Part shown: in pieces, positions 27,801 through 39,800 of the stretch
How the letters are laid out: each line of letters begins with the position of its first letter
Position numbering within the stretch: position 1 is the stretch's first letter
From: Oryzias latipes
Lineage: Eukaryota; Chordata; Actinopteri; Beloniformes; Adrianichthyidae
Length of the DNA: 64,000 bases
Assembly (NCBI RefSeq): GCF_002234675.1
Contig: NC_019859.2
Span: 759,740-823,739, forward strand
Direction of reading: 5' to 3'
Notes under the pieces: generated by a model
Seen by the model: only the letters and a program-made list of their open reading frames with translations
Told to the model about the DNA's origin: nothing
The model's database searches: none
Translations under genes and position numbers: made by a program

Positions 27801-30800
27801 TTCCATGGTAACGCAGCGAGGGCTTCGTCCTCTCCTGCCTGATAGGTGGACTCGTGCCTGTTTTGCTGGCAGAAATGCGTTTTGTCCAATCAAAAGGCGA
27901 ACCAGGAGACATGTTGTTGAAGAGAACGGGATTTTCACCCCCCACTCCTGCTGCCGCTCCATGGAAGCAGCTTCACACAGAACAGAACAGTTGGGCCGAC
28001 GGGGCACGACCCACGAGCTGTGGTGTGTGGTGGGTCACACGGGGGCTCAGAGGTCCGGAGTGAGTTATTAACGGGGGGGGGGGCTCACCTGTAAACACAG
28101 TTCTGGTTGTTTGCTGAGTCGGCAGCTGCATCAGAACCAGAACTCATGCTCTGCTTAGGGGTCTCATGTGCAGAGGGGCGGGGCTCCCAGCAGGTTTTTT
28201 TACGTAAGTGTGAGGGTGGAGGCGGACCCAGACTTCCAAGTTCTTCACCGGATCCTCACCGGATCCTCACCGGATCCTGTCTGGATCACACCAACGTCAT
28301 CTGAACCAAAACAAGAACACTTTAAAGAATCAAAATGGAACATTTAGAACTTCGCTGGTCCAGTCCAGATCCCAGACGACATGCCTTAATGGGTTCTGAA
28401 TCTGGGTTCTGAGCAAACAAAAGGAGGAACCGGAGGAAGCGTCTGCTGTCACAAACTGATGAAGGATCTCCAAAGCAGACGTCTTCCTCAGCTCTTTGCC
28501 TTACAGCCCAAATCAGCTGATGAGCATGTGGGCGGGGACAAAGCTGTGATGTCACAGGTCCGAACAGAACCACGGAGTCTCTCAAAGTGACAGAACCTAG
28601 TCTGAGTTTTGGATCTGCAGCCTCTGAATTGGTTGAGTGACAGATGAAGCGTCTGGATGGTTCTGGTTGGGATTTGGTGCCCGGAACCCGTTTCACATCT
28701 TCGTCTGCTCTGCGGTTCTTCTGAGCTTTGCTGCTTTCCGGGTCTGAACCTGAACGCCTTTGTGGTTCTGCTGCTCATCTGGACGAGCTTTAAAAACCAA
28801 GAAATGAGAAACTTCACATTCAGAATCTGGGGAAACTGGACCGGTCCCGCTTCAGCAAACTTCAGGCTTCAGGTGACAGAACTGAGCCAGAGTCAGAACC
28901 GGGTCGGTAAAGCTGCTGCCTTCCTGTTCTAGATGTAGTTTATCAGTAAAGGTAAAGGAACCCTTTTTGGTTTGGATCTTCTCAGTTCTCCAGCAGCTCA
29001 GAACCTTCAGGGTCCAAAGTTCTGCCTCATGAGGTTTCCCAGAACACGGTTCTGCTCAAACGCAGGAAAAAAACCCACCAAGGAGCAGGTGGGCGGAGTC
29101 ATTTGATTTGACCACGCCCAGGACGGCAGCAGAGGCTTCACGGCATCAGGGAACCTGGGAAGTTCTAACCTCTATGGGGCGGCACAGTGATGTAGTGGTT
29201 AGCCCGCTCGCCTCACACCAAGAGGGTCCTGGTCCAAATCCCAGCTGGGTTTGTTCTGTGTGGAGTTCTCCTGTGGGTTTCTCCAGAGAACCCGCTGCAC
29301 CCGGGTACGTTCCCCATCAGGAGGAACCCAGACCGAACCCGGGTCCAACGGCGGAGGAAGACCGAACAAGCCCCTCCCCCTGCAGGCTCTGCAGAGTAAC
29401 TGATCCTGATCCACTTCATTACTATGACCGCTAATAGAAAGGAACTTGACGGGAACGAGAACGTCGATACCGACTCACTTTCACTGCAGCCGCTTCCACT
29501 AACAGGAAACCTGAACCGGCGCTCTCCTGAGGCCTCGCCGCTCCCAGGAGCACCAGCCCATCCTTCCATCTTCTGCTCCTGGACTCAGCTCGCCCCCGTG
29601 AGCAACGGCCCGCCGGCGGCGCCGAACCCTAAGCTGCCAGGACGCCATCGTGACCACAGCCTGTCAGGAATGAGGGGGCTGCACCCCCTCCCCCATGGAG
29701 GAACCAGGCGGCGCTTTGAACATTCTTTGCATGAATAATTTGTGCTCCGACTGCTCCTCTCTGCTCCTCACTGCTCCTCACTGCTCCTCTCTGCTCCTCA
29801 CTGCTCCTCACTGCTCCTCTCTGCTCCTTCCTGCTCCTTCCTGCTCCTTCCTGCTCCTTCCTGCTCCTTCCTGCTCCCCCCTGCTCCTCACTGCTCCTTC
29901 CTGCTCCCCCCTGCTCCTCACTGCTCCTCACTGCTCCTTCCTGCTCCTTCCTGCTCCCCCCTGCTCCTCACTGCTCCTCTCTGCTCCTTCCTGCTCCTTC
30001 CTGCTCCTTCCTGCTCCTTCCTGCTCCCCCCTGCTCCTCACTGCTCCTTCCTGCTCCCCCCTGCTCCTCACTGCTCCTCACTGCTCCTTCCTGCTCCTTC
30101 CTGCTCCTTCCTGCTCCTCACTGCTCCTCACTGCTCCTTCCTGCTCCCCCCTGCTCCTCACTGCTCCTTCCTGCTCCCCCCTGCTCCTCACTGCTCCTTC
30201 CTGCTCCCCCCTGCTCCTCTCTGCTCCTCTCTGCTCCCCCCTGCTCCTCACTGCTCCTTCCTGCTCCTTCCTGCTCCCCCCTGCTCCTCACTGCTCCTTC
30301 CTGCTCCCCCCTGCTCCTCACTGCTCCTCACTGCTCCTCTCTGCTCCTTCCTGCTCCTTCCTGCTCCCCCCTGCTCCTCTCTGCTCCTTCCTGCTCCTCT
30401 CTGCTCCTCTCTGCTCCCCCCTGCTCCTCACTGCTCCTCTCTGCTCCTTCCTGCTCCCCCCTGCTCCTCACTGCTCCTTCCTGCTCCTTCCTGCTCCCCC
30501 CTGCTCCTCACTGCTCCTCTCTGCTCCTTCCTGCTCCTTCCTGCTCCCCCCTGCTCCTCACTGCTCCTTCCTGCTCCCCCCTGCTCCTCTCTGCTCCTTC
30601 CTGCTCCTCTCTGCTCCTCTCTGCTCCCCCCTACTCCTCACTGCTCCTCTCTGCTCCTTCCTGCTCCCCCCTGCTCCTCTCTGCTCCTTCCTGCTCCTTC
30701 CTGCTCCCCCCTGCTCCTCACTGCTCCTCGCAGGAATATGTGAATTTAGCATAATTTTTCTAAAACTTCATTCTCCGTTTTACAATAATTCACAAAGATG

Positions 30801-30827
30801 TAAAATAACTGACAGAATTTTGTCACA

Positions 30828-30898
<71 letters not shown>

Positions 30899-33800
30899 CA
30901 TATAATTAATATGAGGTCTTTAAAGAATACATGGCCAATAAAACAGATCCAGCTCTAACGCTGTAATAATTGAATAATCATACATTTTCAATATATTTTA
31001 TCAATTAAGCTTAAATTTAAAAAAGATCAAAAGCAGCACATTTCACCGCTGATGTTAAATGTTTTTTACTTCCTGTTCGTTGTCTATAGAAGAGCCTGAA
31101 GTTTAATTAAATTCTTATCAAAACACAAAGAATGCAAACATAAGAAACTGTCAACAGAAAAGCTGCTAAACTGGTTTTTTTGGGAACTGGTTCAACAGTT
31201 CCCAAAAATGAGAAGAACAAAAACCATTCCACTGAAACTTTGAGGACAGTGGAGACTAGTGTGCGAGGAACATCAGAGGAACCATCAGAGGAACATCAGA
31301 GGAACATCAGAGGAACCATCAGAGGAACATCAGAGGAACCATTAGAGGAACCATCAGAGGAACCGTCAGAGGAACCATCAGAGGAACCATCAGAGGAACA
31401 TCAGAGGAACCATCAGAGGAACATCAGAGGAACATCAGAGGAACCATCAGAGGAACATCAGAGGAACATCAGAGGAACCATTAGAGGAACCATCAGAGGA
31501 ACCATCAGAGGAACCATCAGAGGAACATCAGAGGAACATCAGAGGAACCATCAGAGGAACCATCAGAGGAACCATCAGAGGAACATCAGAGGAACCATTA
31601 GAGGAACCATCAGAGGAACCATCAGAGGAACATCAGAGGAACCATCAGAGGAACATCAGAGGAACCATCAGAGGAACATCAGAGGAACCATCAGAGGAAC
31701 ATCAGAGGAACCATCAGAGGAACCATCAGAGGAACATCAGAGGAACCATCAGAGGAACATCAGAGGAACATCAGAGGAACCATCAGAGGAACATCTGTGA
31801 GCTGGAAGTCCTGCAGTGGAATAAGGAACGCAGGAACTTCGGTGTTCTTGAAACATTTCAAAAGCCCATACCATTATACAACCCCCGCCGGCCTAAGGAG
31901 CTGATTCCCAGCAGACCCATGTTTCCTGCATGTTCTGCTGAAGCAGAACCACCAAAACCCAGAGGCTGCAGTTCCTGAAGCCCAGTGGAGGCTCTTCAGG
32001 GGGATTCTGGAACAATCTCTGCAGACGGTTTTGTTTGACAGAGCTTCAATCCTCTTGGAATGCTGGGAAAGTGGGCGGAGCAAACAAATCCGCGTTCCTC
32101 AGATGTGTCCATCAGGATCCTCGGAGTTCCCAGAGATCCTCCGTCTTCATGTCTGCGGTTCGCTCACCTCATGTCGAACCATTCCAGTGCATGTGTGTGT
32201 GTGCGTGCACGTGCATGTGTGTGTGTGTGCGTGTGAGCGAGCGCTCAGTGCGGTCATCCGTGTTCTGGTCCTAATGGTTCAGTTGGGCTGAACTTGTCCT
32301 TTTCCATTAGAGCAGCACTTTGACTCCTGAGTGCATCTGCAGGCCATTTTGTAGCCTCTCACTTTGTGTAGTTGTGTGTCAGTGTGAGACCCCCCCCCAG
32401 TGATCCACACACAAATACACACTTTGTGTGTACACCAGTTTGTTAGGTCCGACAAGAATGACCAAAACGTTCCCTAATGAGCCTCAGTGGGAGTGTGTGT
32501 GTTTGTGTGTGTTTTTCTTCCATTTGAACAAACCTTCAGTCTTAAATGTGTTTTTACAATCAGAACTTCATTTCACATTTTATGGATTAAAATACTTTTT
32601 TTGTTAACTTTAAAAAGTTGTAAAAGTTTAACTTTGGGGTTTTATTATGGCGTAAATGGCGAATGCTATAGCGCTTGTCTACCTTCCTCAAAGGCACAAA
32701 GCGCTTTACAGTAAGAGACCCAGTACCACACACATTCACACACACAGTCACACACACACACACTTACACACTAGCTGTGTTTACATGGACAAAAGTAATC
32801 GGAAAGAACGCCTGATTGGAAGGAAAATGCGTCATGTAAACACGCCGTTCGGAATAATCTGCCCCCATCAGACTCGTTTGGATCAAAATTTCATTCCGAT
32901 GGAGATAGTTATGCTGATTGTTGATCCGCTTGTTGTTCATGTAAACGGTTCCTTCCGATCTACTGCTCTGGTTTACGTCACGCATAGACGGTGTTTCGCT
33001 GAGAGAAAGTTTTGGAGCGCAGACGGGACCGGCCGGCTGCTCTGCGGACGCCCCGTGAAAAGCGCCGCTCCGCTCTCGCCGCGCTGGCTTTTCGCATCTC
33101 CGCTATCTTACACCCTCACGAGGGAGATGCGGGGGAGGAGCGCTTCGTGCCCACTGACGTCCGGACCCTGCACCCGAGCTCTGCGTTCGGGCTCAGGTGC
33201 CAGTGGACCGACACCGAGCGAACTGTGTCTCTGAGCAGAGCAGCTGGATTTATTAATGTGTGTTTGAGGGGAGGGGAGGATGCTTTGTTACGTGTGCGTT
33301 TTGTTGTTTTGTTATGTGTGGGAGACTTGGACTGCGATCCGTCCCGCCGCTCTGGGTTAGCGGCGGCCGGCTTCAGGAGAACCGTGTGTCCGGGCAGAGC
33401 TCTGACCGCCAGCTCACACAGCGGCTTTGGGACGGCGTGCAAACTTTTCGAAGCAGAAATGCCTCTTAGTGCTGAGAAACTGTTCAAACAATCACGTGGA
33501 TTTGTGTTTCCAGTCGTGTCCCGACTAAATAAAGGCTGATGTTATTCCACACATTTACATGCAGCCAGGATGCAAATTGCAGAGTTTCCTGGTCCTGAAT
33601 TTTGTGTCCATGATCAAACAAGGCTAATGTAGTTAGCGTGTTAGCTTCTCCTAACACTGACCTCTTCCAGCTCCGTTCTTCTTCCACAAAAACGCACTGA
33701 CCACACGGATTAAATATAAAACAATGAGCGAACAGGCGCTTCATAATATTCATTACATTAATAAAAAGCGTGTTTGGAAGATCGTCTGGTATGTTACCGA

Positions 33801-36800
33801 ACTGCTGCATAAAATAAATGTATGCGGCAGCTGTTTGATTACAACGGGACTCGTTTCCTCTTCTGGGATTTCAACACTACTGCGCATGTGTGAATCATTT
33901 ATTCTGACCGAATGTGTGACCATGTGCCCCCCATGTGGGGGCGGCCGTGCTGCAGTGATAGGGCGGTCGACCCATGATTGTAAGATTGCAGGTTCGATTC
34001 CCGCCTTGCACACCCATGTGTCGACCTCCCACCAGAGGCAAGGTGGGGTTCAGGACACTTCAACACATGGGCGTGCAAGGCGGAAATCAAACCTGCAATT
34101 TTACGATCATGGGTCGACCGCCCTACCGCTGCACCACGGCCCCCCTATTTTTATTGAACATTACGTCGTTCCTCCAACTTTGGGATAAATTTGTGAAATA
34201 AGTTCACAAAACGTTTGATTAATGTGAGCATGGAATCAGATTGTTGTCTTCATGCTAACATGAGTTTTTGAAATTCACTGTTTCATCGATAAAACAGTCT
34301 TTGAGGTGAAATCATGAACCAGTGAGGCGCCAGAGGAAGTTTTATTCTTTGTAGAATGTCGTTGGTGGTTTTTTCTTTGTTTCTTTAGCTGCTCCGTTTC
34401 AGGAGTTTTGGGTTCTCGTTCTGGAGTTCTGACCCGGACTCCAAGAGAAGGCCGGTCCGTCTTTATCACTCAGGAACAACAGAGAACTTCAAACCAGCTT
34501 CTTCTGACGGCGTTTAGTCTGGCAAAGATTCAACGTCCTCACAGAAGTTCATGAACACTTTGGTTATGTGAACCTCATGTATAGAACACAATAGAAGATT
34601 CAATCCATCCCATAATAACACCTCAGCTATAACTGTCTGTGCTGGTTAAATATGTTTATTATGGGATCAATGGATCCCCCCACCCCTGCTGACCTCTGCC
34701 CCCACAGACGTCTCTGTCCAACCAGCAGCAGAACCTTCTGGATCAAAGGCTGCAGTGATGAAGCCAGACTGGACCTCCTCCAGAGGTAACCATGACAACA
34801 GAAACGATGATGTGAACTCCAGCATTCTTTTGAACGCGGTTATAATCTTTGATTAGGGTAACAGAGCACTGAGGCGGAAGAATACGAGGAAGACAGGTGA
34901 GCGATGCATTTAAGGTGTTGATGAGGATGAAAGCAGGAGAACCCAGTAAGTTCTGTCAACATCTGATCAGCTGCTGATCCAAAAGAACCCAGAAAAACTC
35001 TGGACTGAACACAACGAAATAATACAAACATAACGTAACGATTCAAACGTAACGTAACGATACAAACGGAACGGAACGATACAAACGGAACGTAACGATA
35101 CAAACGGAACGTAACGATACAAACGGAACCGAACGATACAAACGGAACGGAACGATACAAACGGAACGGAACGATACAAACGGAACGTAACGATACAAAC
35201 GGAACGTAACGATACAAACAGAACGTAACGATACAAACAGAACGTAACGATTCAAACGGAACGTAACGATACAAACGGAACGGAACGATACAAACGGAAC
35301 GTAACGATACAAACAGAACGTAACGATACAAACGGAACGGAACGATACAAACGGAACGGAACGATACAAACGGAACGTAACGATACAAACGGAACGTAAC
35401 GATACAAACGGAACGTAACGATACAAACGGAACGTAACGATACAAACGGAACGTAACGATTCAAACGGAACGTAACGATACAAACGGAACGGAACGATAC
35501 AAACGGAACGGAACGATACAAACAGAACGTAACGATACAAACGGAACGTAACGATTCAAACGTAACGTAACGATACAAACGGAACGGAACGATACAAACG
35601 GAACGTAACGATACAAACAGAGCGTAACGATACAAACGGAACGTAACGATTCAAACGGAACGTAACGATACAAACGGAACGGAACGATACAAACGGAACG
35701 GAACGATACAAACGGAACGGAACGATACAAACAGAACGTAACAATACAAACGTAACGTAACGATTCAAACGGAACGTAACGATACAAACGGAACATAACG
35801 ATACAAACGGAACGTAACGATTCAAACGGAACGTAACGATACAAACAGAACGTAACGATACAAACAGAACGTAACGATACAAACGGAACGTAACGATTCA
35901 AACGGAACGTAACGATACAAACGGAACGTAACGATACAAACGGAACGGAACGATACAAACGGAACGGAACGACACAAACAGAACACGATTAAACAATCAG
36001 AACGTGACAACAGAAATGGAACGTGATGATACAAACAGAACGTGATGATACAAACGGTGATACATGACGATACAAACAGAACATTACGACACAAACTTAA
36101 TGTGACAACAGAAGCGGAACGTCATGATACAAACAGAACGTGACAATACAAACGGAACGCGACGTTACTACCGAATACGACGATACAAACAGAACGCGAC
36201 TATACAAATGGAACACAACGCTACAAACAGAATGTGACGATACAAACAGAACATGACGATACAAACGGAACATGTTGTAACAAACAGAACATGACGATAC
36301 AAACAGAACGCGACTATAAAAAACGGAACGTAACAACACAAACAGAACATGACGATACAAACGGAACGTGTTGAAACAAACAGAACGTAACAACACAAGC
36401 GGAACATTTCGATACAAACAGAACTCGATGATACGAACGCAACGGAACTATACAAACGGAACAGAACGATACAAACGGAACGGAACGATACACACAGAAC
36501 GTGACGATACAAACGGAACGTGTTGAAACAAACAGAACGTAACAACACAAGCGGAACATTTTGATACAAAAAGAACACGATGATACAAACAAAACATGAC
36601 GATACAAACGGAACGGAACGATACAAACAGAACAGGACGACACAAACAGAATGCGAAAATACAATCAGAACGTGACAACACACACGGAACGTGACAACAC
36701 AAGCGGAACTTGAGGATACAAACAGAATGTGACAACACAAGCGGAAAAAGTTGATACAAACGGAACGCGACGATACAAACGAAACGCGACGATATAAAAC

Positions 36801-39800
36801 AGAACGAGACAACAGAAGCGGAACATGACGACACAAACGGAACATGACGATACAAGCAGAACAGGACAATAGAAACGGAACGCGACGCTACAAACGGAAT
36901 GTGACGATACAAACGGAATGTGACGATACAAACGGAATGTGACGATACAAACAGAACGTAACAACACAAGCGGAACATTTTAATACAAACCGAACGTAAA
37001 AACACAAACAGAACGTAACGATACAAACAGAACGTGACAATACAAACGGAACGCGACGTTACTACCGAATATGACGATACAAACAGAACGCGACTATACA
37101 AACGGAACACAACGCTACAAACAGAATGTGACGATACAAACGGAACATGACGATACAAACGGAACATGTTGTAACAAACAGAACATGACGATACAAACAG
37201 AACGCGACTATAAAAAACGGAACGTAACAACACAAACAGAACATGACGATACAAACGGAACGTGTTGAAAAAAACGGAACGTAACAACACAAACAGAACA
37301 TGACGATACAAACGGAACGTGTTGAAACAAACAGAACGTAACAACACAAGCGGAACATTTTGATACAAAAAGAACACGATGATACAAACAAAACATGACG
37401 ATACAAACGGAACGGAACGATACACACGGAACGTGACGATACAAACGGAACGTGTTGAAACAAACAGAACGTAACAACACAAGCGGAACATTTTGATACA
37501 AAAAGAACACGATGATACAAACAAAACATGACGATACAAACGGAACGGAACGATACAAACAGAACAGGACGACACAAACAGAACGCGACAATACAATCAG
37601 AACGTGACAACACACACGGAACGTGACAACACAAGCGGAACTTGAGGATACAAACAGAACGTGACAACACAAGCGGAAAGTGTTGATACAAACGAAACGC
37701 GACGATATAAAACAGAACGAGACAACAGAAGCGGAACATGACGACACAAACGGAACATGACGATACAAGCAGAACAGGACAATACAAACGGAACGCGACG
37801 CTACAAACGGAATGTGACGATACAAACGGAATGTGACGATACAAACAGAACGTAACAACACAAGCGGAACATTTTAATACAAATGGAACGTAAAAACACA
37901 AGCGGAACGTGAAGATACAAACGGAACGGACAGTGCAATTTATGATATGATGACTATAATACAGGAACGTAAATATCCCCTGCCCCCCACCCCTAACACA
38001 AATTCAGAGAGCCCCCTCCCCTCAGTGCTGCATGTTTGTGATTGTGCGAGCTACTTACTCTGACTCACAAATGAACAAATCCTTTATTTCTCATTTTGTG
38101 TTGATGGCGGGAGACGCAGCCTTTCTGCTGGGCGCAGCCGCCATCTTCATTTCTGCGCCGCCGCGCCCTCGCCTGTGCACGCTTCTTCTCTCTCACACAC
38201 TGAGAACGGGGGCTGTTGGTGAAGATGAGCGCTTTGTGTGTCTGAGCAGGCGTCGTCGGGGCTGTAGCACTCTCAGAGCCGCTCTGTTGCCATGACAACG
38301 CTACAGGCAAAGTGGGTCATCAGGCTCCTGCCACACCCCTGTTTGCATGGCAACAAGGCCGGTCAGTCCTACCTACTAATTCACACGTGCACACGCAACG
38401 AGGGCGTGCACGAAGCAGTTATCGCTCTTTCTCTTTGACAGAATTGCGGATTTTCTCTGATCAATGTTTTACTTTCTCCTTTGTGGGGTTGAGGGGAGGG
38501 AGGAGCAGGAGGCTCCAATTGGCTGAGGCTCCTGTCAATCAGACCCACAGCAGACAGATGAATCAGTCATCAGTTACAACAATAATAGATGAAACTGTAA
38601 ACAATAATGATAAAAAATGTGATAAAGCTTTTGAAAAAACCCTGAAATAACATTTGGCTCTGGGATGGATGAAGATCTGCTGGTCTGAATGTTCTCCTTG
38701 TTCCGTGTTGACTTCCTGTTTTATTTTGAAGGATTTCTCCTGATTGCTGCCGTTCATTTATGGAGAACCACGTCAGTGGTTTGTTCGGATCTCATCTTTG
38801 CTGAGCCAGATGTGATCAAGCTGTGGTTCTGCTCCGTCCCTGATAGAACCGTGGAACAGCAGAGGATGTTCTCCAGCTGAGCCTGTAGAACCAGGATGAG
38901 TCTGGTACCTGTAGTTCAGGTAGAACGTCCTGACGGAACGTCATGTCAGTTTGATCCAGGCCTCTGCTGCCTCTGGATGGCTGACGGGTCGTCTTCAGGC
39001 GGGGAGGGGTCGTTCAGGCGGGGAGGGGTCGTTCAGGCGGGGAGGGGTCGCTCAGGTGGGGAGGGGTCGTTCAGACGGGGAGGGGTCGGTAAGGTGTGTA
39101 AAAACTGTGTGTTTTGGTTAAAGAAGCATAAATGGTGCCGACTGGGGTTCCTGGGTTCTTTTCCTGGTTCTGGTTGGTGCGGACGCTGCAGCTCCATCTA
39201 GTGTCAAAACTGAGAAGGACGGCAGAGATTCATGGGGTTCGGGGTTTGTTTAGGATTTTCTGTCATGTTTGTGTTTTTGGAGCAGATCCGGTTTTAGTCT
39301 TCATAACCGAAGAGTTTCAACGTTTCTGTCCCAGCCGGACCGGCCGCTCCAGGTTCTGCAGAGCGGCGTCTCTAACGGCCCGATTCTCTCTCCAGGCTGT
39401 AAGGAGTGCTGCGAGCGATGCGTGGGCAGCCTCCCCTGGGCGTCTCTCATCGCCACCATCCTCCTCTACATGGGCGTGGCCTTGTTCTGTGGGTGTGGCC
39501 ACGAAGCCCTGAGCGGCACCGTCAACATCCTCCAGAGCTACTTTGACGTCGCCCCGGCCGCTGGAGACTCGGTGGACGTCTTCACCATGTGAGCGTTTGT
39601 GATGCTGCAGAGGAACCGAAGGTTCCCTCTGAACAGAAACAGGTTCTGCTTTAAGCAAAGACAATCAGTGAAGACACGTAAAGGAACCGTAACGGATTCA
39701 ATGTCTAGAAAATGACCGTTAAAACATATGCAGAAGATTTCAAAAGTGATGTTGAGGAGCAAACACAGAGGGTCTGTGCACAGAACCTCTGTAGAAACAG

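Noticed and set aside
25340-27811. 823-codon plus-strand frame rich in His, Pro, Ser and Ile
   Set aside because: It is produced by the CCATCCATCAT array inside gpm6a intron 1; a second frame is open over the same stretch.
31180-31800. Glu/Ser/Arg-rich 206-codon frame
   Set aside because: It overlaps the AGAGGAACATC minisatellite and has no homology or splice context.
33012-33539. 175-codon frame in a GC-rich part of gpm6a intron 1
   Set aside because: No recognised domain, a shorter overlapping frame on the other strand, and repeat-like flanks.
33960-34015. Possible tRNA gene (B box GGTTCGATTCC)
   Set aside because: No complete cloverleaf can be drawn, and the segment is one arm of a SINE palindrome.
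36448-37596. 382-codon minus-strand frame with membrane-like Val/Phe/Leu/Cys composition
   Set aside because: It results from the 19-bp GATACAAACGGAACG repeat; the hydrophobicity is a translation of the repeat, not a membrane protein.
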